Source: Antitrichia curtipendula
Lineage: Eukaryota > Streptophyta > Bryopsida > Hypnales > Leucodontaceae
Length of the DNA: 64,000 bases
Direction of reading: 5' to 3'
NCBI GenBank assembly: GCA_951230915.1
Contig: OX579638.1
Span: 23,268,696-23,332,695, forward strand
The translations under genes and the position numbers were made by a program. The notes below the pieces were generated by a model, which saw only the letters and a program-made list of their open reading frames with translations, ran no database searches and was not told the origin of the DNA. Of the stretch, positions 23,232 to 38,392 are shown piece by piece; position 1 is the first letter of the stretch, and every line of letters starts with the position of its first letter.

Positions 23232-26200
23232 TCACAAGCTGCTGGAGCGTTTGTGAAAGCCTCTGTCATAGCTGAAATCCTCCTGTTGGAAGCGCCCCTG
23301 CCTCATGTCCATGTCCGTCATCACATCTAAGGCTCTCAAGTGGGGAGCCGCCGTTCCTAATCGAATGGCTCGTTGCTGGTCAGCTATGGTCTTCGCCAGC
23401 AGCGAGTAGGGAGAGTGCCCTCCTTGCTCCAGGACGGCAAAAGGATTCTTCAAAGCTGGTGTTGTGGAAGTGCTGGGTTGGGGCCTCAGCCATTTCTGGA
23501 GCTCCAAGACTGTGAGGCGCAACTCGCCGGCGCTTTCGTTCCCTTGTGCTCGGAGTCGTAATCGTCTCAATAGTGCTGCTATTGCTTGACCAGTCCTGTG
23601 CACGAAGAAAATCGGAGAGGGATCACAATCATGTACCAGAAAATGGCTAAAATATGGACGAGTGTTTATATCAATTGTTTGAGAAGAACTAATTAAATGC
23701 AAAGTCACCTGTGATTTGTGCAATATTTCTACAGACAGTGACGACACACAAAAGACTCATATTAATGTGATGGCCATTTGAGAGAGGGCAGTACGCACTT
23801 ATTAGCTATAGTCAGTGAAATTAGGCCTCCTTTTGGCCTGTAATTCTCCTTCTTTTCTACATGTAACTTGATGGTTACTGCTGGTACACGTGCACCTGGA
23901 CAAACACAAACAGACCATCGCTTAGGCAAACATCTACTAAAATTGGAGAGCACAGTTTCCAGCCCACTACTGAATGCATATTGGAAAATGATCGCTGAAG
24001 AAAAAGAAGAGAAGGATTACAAGGGATGGAAAATCTCCTGCGTTCAGTAAGATGGGGTCACATACTTCTGGTGTTTCAGTGAAATGCAATATTACCTGCG
24101 GCGTGCCGTTGTGTGAGGCCCTTCAGTACGGTAAGCAAGCAAACCTGTCGAATCAAGGAAATGATTCAGAAGGCATCGAGATAAATTACGATAAGCCACT
24201 CAACATGTCAAAACCAACAAAAACAAAAAACTTCTTCAAGGGATCCCAGGGAGGAATGTGTCTTTCTCATTTCTTCCAATCAAACCTAAGGAAACAAGGA
24301 TCAATGATATTTCACATGTAGGGGGAGCAAAACAGTACCTCAGCTGCAAATACAGGCATCAACTCCGCATTAATGACAATTGGCTGAACAGTGGTATAAT
24401 TAAACGTTGGCGCAATACTAAGAGCTGATGCCTCCTGCAATACCAATTAGGATGAACAGTAAGTAGCTGCCTAATACCAAAAGAGGTCTTTGCTGAGTCT
24501 CGAATAGGGATTTCACCCTTATATATGCGTATAAACACGCCTAGAACAAGCCTGTTCAAGTACTCTCCTTTAACTTCTAATACCATCTCTAAGTTACAAC
24601 TAGTTGTGTGCTTTGGGAACAAATAGTTGTGTAATTTGGGAGCTTAACGGGAGCTTGAGATTCCAGATTTTTCAACTGTTTTCTCTAAAGCCACTTATGA
24701 GAAACTTATTGATCGTTCTCCATGAGTTCCCAAAAGCGTTGCTCAAGATAAAGATAAAAATGATCCACATTGTGCCACCAACAAATAATGACAAGAATCA
24801 CAAAGATTCTTTGTCATCCATATAGACTATTTCATCTTCTTGAGGATCAATATTGAATCTATGGATTAATGACGATGTTAGTGTAGGGAACGAAGCATCA
24901 GAGGTGCAGTTTCACTATCTAAGAAGTGAGAAATGGTACCTCAAAGAGTGCAAGAGCACGAGGATCGTAAATGCCAAAGCCATTAAAAGATGTGGAGTTG
25001 ACTGGCGGTGTCTGAGGTTGAGCATAACCAGTGGGGTACTGGTGGGGATTGTCGTCAAAGCCAGCCGATGCACTTCTCGATATTTCTGGCTTGCGCAAGC
25101 AGCCCAACAACCGGGAGAGAGACTCAATCGTTGGACGCGCACCTGCTTCTATGGTTTGGCGATAGATACCAAGGGCCCATGTCAACCTACAAATGGTGGC
25201 ATTTCCAGGACGTAAGTTATTTTCCATAAAAATACTGAGAACATGGAACTCATTTCAGATGGAAAAGTGGTTCTTCCTTACACTTGATTTTGAAACAGAG
25301 TGACCGAATATATGCTCTTTGACCACCATCTAAGACTACAAACTTGCACAGTAAGCTTTTTCCTTACCCTGAGATGAGTCCAAAAAGACGAAAACCCCAA
25401 TGATAGCATAAGGTCATTCATGGATTTGGTAATAAATAATACATACCAGGCTCTCGTACTCTAACTGTGGAACATCACTAAATTGATTGTCATATAAAAA
25501 GAACCACCACGACGAATTACAATTCATGTGTTATGAGTATCACAAATAGGGTAATACCATTGATCTCGTGGGGAAATATTGCTTAAATCAACAGTAGAAA
25601 GCATGGTGAGTGAAACTTTAGGCGCCGCTGCCGAGTTTTGAATTTGTTGTAAGCACAATCCTGTCGACAAAACACAAAGACAATATGTAATTCCTGCTTC
25701 TTTGAAGATGAAGTCACTCCTAGAGAAAATAGAGTTTTCATCTAAGGTTGTGCATATGTAGATCAAGTGACAAGAAATACTTTATCTGACACATCAGGGA
25801 ACAGGAATACTCATGACACAATTTACCAAATCAAATATATGATTGAAAAATCTCTGCTACCTAGACATTTTAAATACACGAACAGACAAGATGGATTAGA
25901 ACGGCAGCTGCACTCTATTTTAAAATTAAAAAAAAACTAAAACCTCAAGAGAAAGTCCTAGTAATGACTTTCTCCTAGAACTAATCCCGGAGCAGTCCAA
26001 CTCATAGGCTGATTTAAATAAACTTCCAGGCAATGAAGTTGGTGACACGTACCAGTGATGCTGTCACAAATGGTTACGTTTGGCTTAATGCCCTCTGCCC
26101 TTGCATTCATGAACAGATCAAGGGCCATGTCCGCTTTCCCCTCCCTACACACCCACTTGAGATCTTAACAACTCCCTAGTACACTGGAAATGTTACAAAT

Positions 26201-29200
26201 CCTACGTCTGCGAAGGACTCAATCGTGAAATACCTCCAGCCATGAGGAGAAATTAATAGAGCAAAATTCCTTGTCCATCTCTTCATGTAATGTAAGAACA
26301 TTCCCTTCACTCATATCTGATCATGAAGATTGGACCAAAAAGTGGCAGAGTTTCTTACTTTTCGCAAGCCTTCAACAGGATACTGTACGTAATTTGGTTG
26401 GCCATTATCCCTATTTCTTTCATATCTTTGAGAACCGAATATGTATGATCAAATTGCTTTGCTTCACCTGAGCAATGAAAGACCATATGTCAGTGGCATT
26501 CAGTACTACAGATTGGACAAGATCTAAGACGAATTGCAACATCAAAGTTGCACGTTGCCGGACAGATATTCTAAAATTGGAGTAATATTAATTTCTTTAC
26601 ACTAGAGAAAAATCACAGATTTTGTCATTCAGTTCTCAATTTGTTCCGAAAAAGAAAAAATATATTGTTCTCCATGTGTCATTGCGATAAAAAATGGCCA
26701 AACTATGCCACATGTGATTTCCTATCTTCTGGTGCCAGTGAGCAAGGTTTGATTGGACACAGGACTCTTGGAACACAGAGAACATGTCAGGCATGAAAAC
26801 ATAGAGTCAGACGGCAATACCATACATGAAGTTCTTAAAAAGGCGTTAAAAAATCCTCAAGAAACAGCAACAGGCTGAATAACTTACAAAGAGCTGTTAT
26901 GAGAGCATTAAACGTTGACACTGTTGGCCGCACTCCAGAAGAACGAATGCCTTCGTATAATTTAAGTGCCTTCTCCCAATCCCCTAGCTGCATGAAGTAC
27001 CAAAGAAACCAATGAAGGTACAGCACAAGATGTCCGAACGCCACAGAATCTTCCAATGTTCAAATTTGCTAAACTACGCCATGACACTGGAACAAAAACT
27101 CTTTGTACGAAAGTCATACACCAATTTGAAGGCATTCAAAATACGAAATATCACAGAGAACCAGGAGCCTCTTTGATAAAAACACTGGTGTCATATAGCA
27201 ATGATTAAACGTTTAGTTTAAGAGCAAAGAGACGGCTTTTGGTGAATTACATTACTGCAGACCCCCATAAGAGAGCTGTACACAGTCGCTTTGGGCTTTA
27301 TGCCCTCCTTCTTCATGTTCTCGAGTATGCTGAAGGCCTTGTCAATGTCTTTGGAATGGCCAGCAACATCCACCAACGCGCTGAAAAATACCTGCTCAAA
27401 GTAAAATTAACCTAGCAGTGATTAATACAACATCCTTTGTTCTGGGTATCGACATAAAATTATTTCAAACTACCCGCAACATGAGGACCGAAGAAACACT
27501 TATTTGATATAGGAGAACCTCACAATCCAAAGCTAAGCTTCAAGGTACCTGATCTGGTTTCACTCCATCCTTCTTCATATCGTCATACACCGTCAGAGCG
27601 TAATCCAGGTCACCATTCTGACTGCATGCATGCACAGCAGCAGTGTAGCATTCGGGAGAACCGATCATTTTGCTTTCGCGCATGCTCTGATAAACTTCAA
27701 GGGCTTTGGCCACCTGTAACCATAAAAAATTACATTGGGTCAGATCGCCTGTATCTGTTTCGTGATGTAGAAATATATCATTGTGAGCTAGTCTCATGAT
27801 CAGAGTACATCAAACACACACTTTGTTGAGATTCTAGACAACATGCAAGTATTGATCAGCAGCCCAATTTCGGATGGTACCTCTCCTCCACGGGCACAAG
27901 CAGAAATAAGAGCACCATACGTGACGTGATCTGGATTCACAGGTGTTGCTTCCGATTTCATGTCCGTTAAAACATCAAATGCCCTTTGAACAGCTCCAGC
28001 CCGACTACAAGCATGTATAAGCGTATTGAATATAACTCGGTCGGGCTTCACATTCTGTATACACAATATTCAGAGCTTATCCAAGTTAATCCACATCCCC
28101 AAAGAATATCTTGGAAGAAAAGCATGGTAGAAAAGCATTTGAAACTATGGTTTGGTAATTCAACGATCACACACCTGAGGGAAAGAGTAATATCAGATGA
28201 AAGGTTTAACCCCTAAAGGAACGAGAGACCTAAATTGGGACTCTGTCATGCTTTTTTCCAGCAGCTTTGTGTAGGTCATATAGAGATTTCTTGGAAAAAA
28301 CTATTTCCCAATAAAAGCAAAGTTCTTCAGTGATAAAAATTGGCTTCAGCTGGATTATAATTTTCACAATTAGATCAATCGAAATGGACTTTCTAAAACC
28401 ATAAATCTTTGGTCCTTCGAGGATCAACGAACATTACCTTCGATATCATTATACCATAGGCACCAAAGGCTTTGGGCAATTGTCCAGCACGAGCACACCC
28501 ATCAATCATGGCTCCGAAAGTATGAACGTTAGTTTCAATTCCATGCAACTCCATTTCGTGGTATATCTGGCACGGAACGAACACTCTTTGAGGGACACCC
28601 GTTGTGCAAAATTTTAAAGCTCACAAGCTGTGTAACTGCTAAGTCAACGATGACTTGCTATGCCCATTTTCAAAGAGATTTTTCAGTACTCTTCTCAAGA
28701 AAGTCACCTTCTTCCTGTACTTCAATGTCAACAGACCAACAGAAAAGGTTCGTCGGTTCACACCTGAAAGAGAAGGTCCACTTTTCCAGCTTTCGAGCAT
28801 GCAGAAATAAGCGTCGTGTAGAACATGCAATCCGCTTTCAAGCCACTGTTTTCTAATAAAGCAAGCACCCGCAATGCTCCTGTGGAACAAAATGTTTCTG
28901 GTTAATATTCCCTCTCCATTGCAGAGTCTCCAACGACCGCCAGAAAAACGAAACCGGCTTGTGAAAATCCTGATATCAAAGTAGCCTCAACTTGGCCTTC
29001 TTAGTCACGAGCAATCCAAAGGAATAAACGAACCGCTCACCATCGATATCTTTTGCATGACAACAGACAGACAGGAGCATCGTGTAATGGTGTAACGTGG
29101 AATAAGGTCGCATCAGCTTCACAAAAATGAATGCATCTTCCACAGATCCTCTCGTTTTACACGCTTCATAGAATCTCGAGTGATTCACCTACACAAAACG

Positions 29201-30448
29201 ATACTCCAGTTCCTTAATCTCACCGCACCTATCATCATCTCAAAAGCCACAGCAAATTTGAAAAAAATAACCTTAACAAGGTTACGAAAATAGAGCGATC
29301 AGTGTAGCAGCATCCACATTACCTTCATCGAACCGAGTTTCCCCACTTTGTCCACTTCTCTCAACAGCACAAGACAGTCCTTGATCCTGCACCATTCAAT
29401 CCTCCAATTCAATTCAAAACTGCGCATTCAGACTAAACTACTCAACTAATGTAAAGACTCCATTTACCATTAAGTACGGGAGAGGTTCTCTTCACCACAC
29501 AGTTAAACCTTGAACCTTTTCCTACAACAATCTAGAAACTTGCACCATCTCAATTTTGCACATTTGGGAAGGTAATAATCGATAATACAAACCGAAATGT
29601 CAATAGATTAAGTATTTTCACACTTAGAACAAATGTAAGCTCCCCCGTATGGTCAATGGAGCCTCTAATGTACCGTAGGGGTAATGGAATCTCTACCTTA
29701 CTCAACTGACGACCTAAACAGGGGTTTCAGTAATTGCATTTGCATTTGAGGGTTTAGCTCAAAAGCTTTCCAAGAAGTGAAGTGACGAATTCGGAAAATA
29801 CCTGCCCGCCCTCAACAAGGACGCATACAAATCGACGTAAAATTTGATGTTAGTCTCGGGCTTCAACGGCAGAACTTCAGCAATGGACGCCGGCAACACG
29901 CGTCCCCCCTTGCGCTCCCGTTTCCCCACATTGGCAGTACTACTGCTCCCCAATTTCGGTCTCAATCGCGTAGCTGAAGCATCAACTTTCACCCAAATCT
30001 TGCGCCGCACAGAAGGGTTCCTCCCATTACTCTTGTCCACCACTGAGTCATAATCTAAAGACTCCAAATAGTCTTGCGTAAACAGAAATTCCTCCACGAG
30101 CTCCCTCCCTGCGCCAGAATTCCCATTCAGGGTTCCATTACGAGATCTCTCCACCCCTGCTGCCCCTGCTGCTCCTGCCCCATTCAGGTTCTTCGAGGCG
30201 ACATAACCACTCTGCTGCTGCTCTAAGGAAGAAGACGACGACGATGAAGATTCCTGTTGCAGGTGTTGTCGACTGATAGTCACATCCTCCCGCAGCGTCG
30301 CGAAGCTTATCCTCGACCACGTGCACCGCGCAACGCTTGAATTCGGCGGGTGGAGAATCCTTGACGGGAGGAGTAACGAAGGCGGGTTGATAACGGTGGA
30401 CGACGGCAACGCGCACAAGCGCAGTTGAAGGGAGGAGCTCGAAGCCAT
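23232..30448 (-). CDS. MRL1: MRL1: chloroplast PPR protein for rbcL mRNA maturation/stability
   Basis: Seventeen exons on the minus strand: 29802-30448, 29323-29386, 29041-29188, 28764-28879, 28438-28566, 27881-28054, 27549-27713, 27251-27391, 26888-26987, 26359-26467, 26053-26144, 25558-25660, 24940-25186, 24339-24434, 24096-24144, 23799-23895 and 23232-23595. They total 2841 nt, or 946 residues, every junction in phase. The chosen start gives a transit-like N-terminus (MASSSSLQLRLCALPSS); an upstream in-frame ATG at 30514 exists. A low-complexity region with a Ser run precedes about ten PPR motifs (roughly 260-630, for example FGAMIDGCARAGQLPKAFGAYG). The C-terminal domain has the MRL1 signatures GFGIYDPRAL, AIAALLRRL and QQRAIRLG. 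In Arabidopsis and Chlamydomonas MRL1 stabilises processed rbcL transcripts in the chloroplast. The protein is somewhat shorter than Arabidopsis MRL1, mostly in the N-terminal region. Confidence 0.93.
28203..28430. repeat. Small inverted-end element in an MRL1 intron
   Basis: Within the intron 28055-28437... bounded by exons 5 and 6 lies an element starting TTTAACCCCTAAAGGA and ending TCCTTCGAGGATCAA, degenerate inverted ends. Its interior (TTTTTTCCAGCAGCTTTG, AATTTTCACAATTAGATCA) is homologous to 14370-14592 in the TrpD2-like gene. It is non-coding and probably a decayed MITE. Confidence 0.6.
29472..29705. repeat. Dispersed repeat in MRL1 intron 1
   Basis: The segment (GGGAGAGGTTCTCTTCACC to CTCTACCTTACTC) aligns with 17148-17385 in intron 2 of the TrpD2-like gene; shared blocks include AATGTCAATAGATTAAG and TTTTGCACATTT. 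In both genes it lies close to the 5' splice donor side of the intron. Confidence 0.6.
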
Positions 30449-30730
30449 GGCAGCGGTACTCACACCATGGCTACAAGAGCACATTGCCTGCCCAACCAAA
30501 TCCTCGCACCACACCCTGCCTAATCAAAAATCCAAGTTGCTCACCGTCTTCTCAATCCCTTGGCGACGACATCGTCGCGGAAAGCACCAAGTCGTCGCCC
30601 CAATTCGAAGCAAAACTGCTCCAAGCCTGTGCGCCAGAGTAATTGGGGATTGAGTGGGGAATGTGGAGGTGCAGAATTGGAGGATTGTAGGGGGAATCGA
30701 GTGATTTGGGTGTGGAATTGAGATGAGTTG

Positions 30731-30772
30731 AGTGTGTTGGGGTATGTGTTGGGGTATGTGTTGGGGTGTGTA
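30731..30772. repeat. 12-bp tandem repeat upstream of MRL1
   Basis: Three tandem units of TGTGTTGGGGTA-type sequence lie about 290 bp upstream of the chosen MRL1 start. On the MRL1 sense strand they read as CA/CCCC-rich repeats, probably within the promoter or 5' leader. Confidence 0.65.
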
Positions 30773-30784
30773 TGGTTGTGATGT

Positions 30785-33700
30785 GGATCATCGGAGGAGA
30801 TGGGCTCGTTGCGTCGTTGTGAGCAGATCACGCAACGCTGTAGGAGCGCCTTCCGCTCCTCCGCAAGCCTCTCATCCCGGGCCATTCATCGGGTGGGGTT
30901 GGGTGAGGTGACCCTACGCTTCGACGGGTGGGAGGGCCCGCCATTTTATGTGGGATGCGCTTTTGGACGGGAAATGGTGGGTGTCGTTGGATGAGATTCG
31001 TTCATTTGGGTAACGATTGTTTATCTGCACGGCTTGCATTCCTGGAACTGCTTCAGATATTTTCAGATTTTCAGTTTCTGAGGTAGATTCACAATTAACC
31101 TAAGAAAATGGGTTCACTCTAAACAAATCACTCTAAATATTGCTTTCTTTTTCTTGGTGCAAAATTAGAATTTGTGATTATTATCATTAGAAACAAAATT
31201 TAAAAATTTCTTCAAATAGACACAATAAAATTTGGATTTAGACTTGCACAACCAAAATAAAGCCCTTTAGAAGCTAGCTAAAAAGACAAAACCACAACCA
31301 AAATAGAACCCTTTAGAAGCTAGCTATAAAGACAAAATTTATAGAGACACACTTCAAATCATGCTTATGAAAGAAATGCTTCTTCAATTTGAAGGAGTGA
31401 GTTGTTTAGAATGATCCATTGATGATGCTCAATACGACTTGTATACTCCCTTCCAAATAAACTTCTAACTTTCCACTAGTTTATAATTAGAACTTGAATT
31501 TTTTATTGGAAGCATATCCCAAGGTACTTTGCATAGGTATAAGAAATCCAAAATTAGACATTTGACAATGAAAATAAACTACTTCAAAAGCTAGCTAAAA
31601 GTAAAATTATAGAAGCTTTGACAAATCACACTTACCAAAGCAAAATGAGGCCAATCTTCTTCAATTTTGGTATTACATTTTTAGTAGTACAAAAGTATCA
31701 ATCCATAAGTATTCAAAGGTTTATTGATCTTCTTTGGAAAGATGCACATAAAGTGTTTTCCATACTTCAAATGCTATATTTTTGAAATATATTTAGTCAA
31801 TGTCTCTAAAAATATTATCACATTTGTCTAATTGTCTAAAGCAAGATTAAATTATTGGATCACAAAATTAAAGGAATTTTTTTTTTTTTCGTTTTCACTC
31901 TTTTACTAAAGAAATGGGATTTTTTGAGGACTTAAAGCCTAGAGAGGGCACGATGTGAAAATAATAAAAAACTCCTCAGAAGAAAGATAGGATTATTTTT
32001 TTTTAAAATTTTTTTAAATGAACCACTCAAAAATTTGTGTAGCTCTAATATAGTCCCTCCCAAATTTATTTAGAAAGGAAGCTTACAATATCCCTAAGGT
32101 ATTATTTAAAATATTGGAATATTAAAAAATACTTTTAGAATATGCCTATTATTTTATAACCCCATCCTAAATATCTTGTGTTTATAAGAAGATAATTTAA
32201 TTTATACATAATGATTTCTTCAAGGTTTAAAATTTGAAAGGAAAAAATTAAAATTTGGCACTGGTGGAATTTACTAGCATTCAATTCATGATCAACTTTG
32301 GAAGTGATTTTCAATGCTCTATTTAATGTATTTATTTTGTAAATTTGGAATAATTATCCCTTAAAATTATTACTCTGAATTGTAGTAACGTCTTAAAGCT
32401 AGAAAATTGTCCAAATTTTCTATAAAATTGAAAAAATGTCTTATTAAATTTTTTCTAGAAGAACACTTAAATAATGACTTCAAAACAAAAGGTTGTGAAA
32501 TATAATCCATAGAATATATCCACACAATTTCACTTACTATTTTATTGATCTGTAATATTTTCCAATAAAATTCGAAACAAAATTTGAAAATTTGTTCTAA
32601 TAATATTTTTAGATTGAATATTTAAAAATTTGTTTTCCATTACTTTCAAAATATTAAATTCTATTTTGATTTTTTAAGGTCTTTATTTTATTATTTTAAT
32701 GAAAACATTTCTAAATTGGAGAAACAACCCTTTGAGGTATCTTTATAACTATAGAATGCTTAAAAAAAGAATTTAGGAAATCTATTGTACCACACAAATG
32801 TTAGAAAGTATAGTCACATTGAAATGGAAATCATACACATAATGCATGAGAGCAAAGAACAAATATGTAAGACCAAAAAAATAGTAACCTCACAAAGGTC
32901 AAAGTGCAAAAGTACTAAAACCAAGTGAGAACAAAAACAAGAATTTTTAAATTTAAGAACTATAAAAAAAAAAAACCCGTAGAAAGTCAAGTAGTTCCTA
33001 TATAACCCCCAATTTTGTTTTTAGAGAATAGTTTGAAAATACACTAAAATGTTTCAATTTTATAGAATGTTCTTAAATATGCCTATTGTTTCATACCTCC
33101 ATTTTAAATATCCTTTGCTTACAGGGGGGATCATTTATTTTATACACAGTGCACTCCCAAAAATAATATCAATGTGTATATAGAATAACATAGATATTGA
33201 GGGTTGATTGCAAGTGAATGATTTGCGTGGTTGCGTGCAAGTAACATATTTGCTTTCATTGGTTGTTTTAAATTTGAACACGTGGTCCATATTTCTAAGA
33301 ATTGTGTCAATATGTATAAAGGTGAATAATGACTTTTTTGAGCTCATTGTCATCGTGAGAATTTGTAGCTTTATGATAAAACCATACATGAAAATTTCAC
33401 GGCGTTCATGTGTCATTCAACCATTGGTGGTTGAACTTATCAATTTTTTTGAAAGCGGTACATATATCACTATGCCATTAGTTGAGAAAATGAGACGGGT
33501 GCTTGTAACATACCTCTTCCCATCCCATATTTGTATTTCTCTGACATTGGTTTTGCCTGCAAACAATATGGAATAACTGAAATTTGTTTGTCATATAAAT
33601 ATTTGTATAATTTGTATATATATATGTGTGTGTATCCCATATGTATTATGTATGTATTCTACATACCTTCTATATTCCATATTTCATATCCCATATCCTA

Positions 33701-35851
33701 GAGCACCAATGGCTAAGATTATTTCTCACAATGGCAATCAATGGCGATAATAGTTTTTTTTAATTTGGAGATCAGTGACATTGGAGAGGGAGAAGATTTT
33801 TTTTAACTACAATCAATAGCTCTAGATTTTTCCAAAAGGGGGAGGAAAAATTGAAATAGGAGCACATGTTTGCTTCTTTTTGCCTTATTCTCATAGTCAT
33901 TGTCATTGTGGCATTATATGGCATCCATTGAATGCCGTCTACTAGGTGGATTATAAATGCCAAAAGCTTTAATTTGAGGAAACACTACGGAACAAATGAA
34001 TACATCCAAGTGTGTTGAGAGGACAAATTTTGTATATTCATTAGTTATGTAATTACTCAATGCTTCATGATTTGTGTGCATGACCTTAAATCAATTTGTG
34101 TAGGGATCAACAAAAAGAGAAAACATACAAAAAGAAAACCTTAACTTTGGATTCTCCTTAGGCCATATCTTATTGCATCTTCAAGTTCCAAATCAACATT
34201 CTCTTTTGGATTTAGGGACAAGGAGCTCCGTTAGGGGTTACAAGGTTGAGGAATACTCTTTCAAATTATTTCTTTAGTGTGTGAATTATTTTTTTGGATT
34301 TTTTCTTATAACTTGATATAAAAATTCTATTTATTTCAATTTCATCAAATTGATCATAAAAAAAAATTATATTTGAAAGAAGGAAGTATCAATATGGATG
34401 AATGAGAAGTTATTTGGTCAAAACACTAACTTAATGCACTTTATTCATCATCTAGAATATAAAGTTTAGAGTGCTTAAGGATGAATGAAACTACACTTCA
34501 GAGTGTCTAAATAAGCATCAAAACATGATTACTATTGAATAATTGTCTTCATCTTGATACATCTTACTGGTAATTGGAAGTAATAATAGATTTTTTTATC
34601 ATATATTTTTTGAACACCATTTGAATAAAGAATGAATTTTCAAAATATTAATTAAAAATATACATAATGTAGACAATGAGATCTCATATTCAAAAGGTGA
34701 ACATTGTGCTCAACATTATATTCAATAGTACTCATATTGCACCAAAATCTACACAAGAGTTGATTATATAGTACATTACCAATTAAAATATATGCACCCA
34801 TAATCATCACTATCTAAAATGAAGTTCCTATATTTACACCGAATAACAACACTCAAACCTAGATATTGATGATACAAGATATGCAAAATGAGAATCCTAA
34901 ATCCCAAGAGAGCCTAGTGCCAATCCTTGATAAAATTAGAGGCAATCAGCTTAAAATTTCATAATTTATTTATAGGATGATTAGAAAATGCATGCAAAAG
35001 CATGTTGGACCCCTTATTCACTTGCCAATAAGATTCAATAAAAATAATTCATATTTAACAATAATAAGAGTAAACACTCATGTTGTGTCTTATTTGAAAA
35101 AGAAATTCTAAGTTCCATAGAGACAAAATTGTCTGCATTTGTAATTCATTATGCTTTCACTTCTATGTGAATAAGAAGAACTATATTTTAAAAGTAGTTT
35201 TGCCTTGTTGTCAAGTAAAAGTGACAAAAAATTCAACTTTTTTGTTACAAAACTTACCTTCCCTCCTTTTCACAAACCTCCCACAAAAAATTTGCTAGGT
35301 AAAAATTCCAATTCTCTTCTTGCAACTATCGCATACTTCCAAGTAGAATCTTGATTTTTTTTTTAAATTTTATGCAAAAGTTTTTTTGATTCATGGTGCA
35401 TGAAAGCCCACCCTAAATATGCTCTAACACCTTGAAATTTTGAACAAATGTAGGTTTGCATTAAATTAAGTTGGGGTCCATAATGGGCTTCCTACTTTGG
35501 TAATCATTATGGGTGCACTTACCCATATGGTAAAGTAGGTTGCTTTAAAAGTGACCCTAATCTAAAAGCAACTACTAACATAGAAGTCTATTTTGCTTTC
35601 TTCAATGTACCCAAAACATGCATTTTAAGAGGTGGTTGCTTTTAGTGACAACTCAATTTCAACTTCCAAAAGTTTCAACTTTAAGTTGCTTTTTGTAACT
35701 AATTCCACAAAGGTTCAAAAAATATGAAACGACTTGAGTTCAATGCCTATTCTATTTTGCTTCCTACAAAAATTGATTGGAAATTTGTTTCAAGGAGTTT
35801 AGCTCCCCCAAATGCAATCAGCTCTTAAAAGGTTGCTTTAAGAGTAGATTA
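30785..35851. other. AT-rich intergenic DNA between MRL1 and centrin
   Basis: 30449-30990 is GC-richer and is probably the MRL1 promoter and leader. 31249-31340 is a tandem duplication of a 46-bp unit (CAACCAAAATARARCCCTTT and so on). About 33617-33640 is a TA/TG microsatellite. About 35510-35710 is a dispersed repeat that is inverted relative to 4130-4330. No coding gene is supported; an open frame at 33208-33576 has no known domain. Confidence 0.45.
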
Positions 35852-36269
35852 TAGTAGAACCACCCATTACCAACCGGCCATCAATAACCAACCTGTAGGG
35901 TGCACCTATTTCCAACCAAGGCTGGTACTGATTCCAACCATAGTTTGGAATGTGATTTTTTTTTTCCTGCAAGGTTGGCACTATAAAGTCATGACACATG
36001 TCCTGATTTAGTGAGCAAGAAAGTAGGAAGCAACGAGTGGGAAAGTAATGGTGGAATGGTTGAAATTGAAAGACTTTGTATCTTGGGTATGGGTTGAGGC
36101 CAACTTTTGGCTTCCAAAATTTATAATAAATTCAATTTAAGGAAATAAATCATGAAAACTTCGCAATGCTCATCATTTCTGTCTTCCTACAGAGCTGTAA
36201 ATTCACATTGCCTTCTACTGCTCCAAAACATATGTGGAATTGCTTAAGTGGTTGACTATGGGTGGTTTA
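35852..36269 (+). mobile_element. MITE, GGTAGAACC-end family, copy 4
   Basis: The element runs from TAGTAGAACCACCCATTACC to GACTATGGGTGGTTTA and aligns end to end with copy 1 at 2121-2549. It ends about 325 bp upstream of the centrin start codon, so the centrin promoter must be short or partly element-derived. Non-coding. Confidence 0.75.
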
Positions 36270-36593
36270 TGGAGCCGGCATTCCATGCGCGTTTCAAAGG
36301 TCGGCAAAATCATCGACCGCGAGCATTCACGGATGAAAATCATCGACCCAAACCCTTTTTCTGTGCGTTGAAGGATGCCAATGAGGCAATCGGTTAAGTT
36401 GCCTGGTCCGTTCTTGGCGTAACCCTTGCTAAGTGATGCATTTTCCTAAGCTCGCTCTTCGCCATTTTCTTTGCAGATTACTACTGATCTGTGCTTTGAC
36501 AGGTGCTTGGTCGCGTGGACGAATTCGAGGCGCTTCTGAAATTTGCGGTTTCAAGGAGATCGAGGAACTTGTCGGCTAATCGTTACTGCAACC

Positions 36594-38392
<1,799 letters not shown>

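Noticed and set aside
33208..33576. 122-codon open frame on the plus strand
   Set aside because: Hydrophobic but without a family signature, in repeat-rich intergenic DNA with microsatellites. Not supported.
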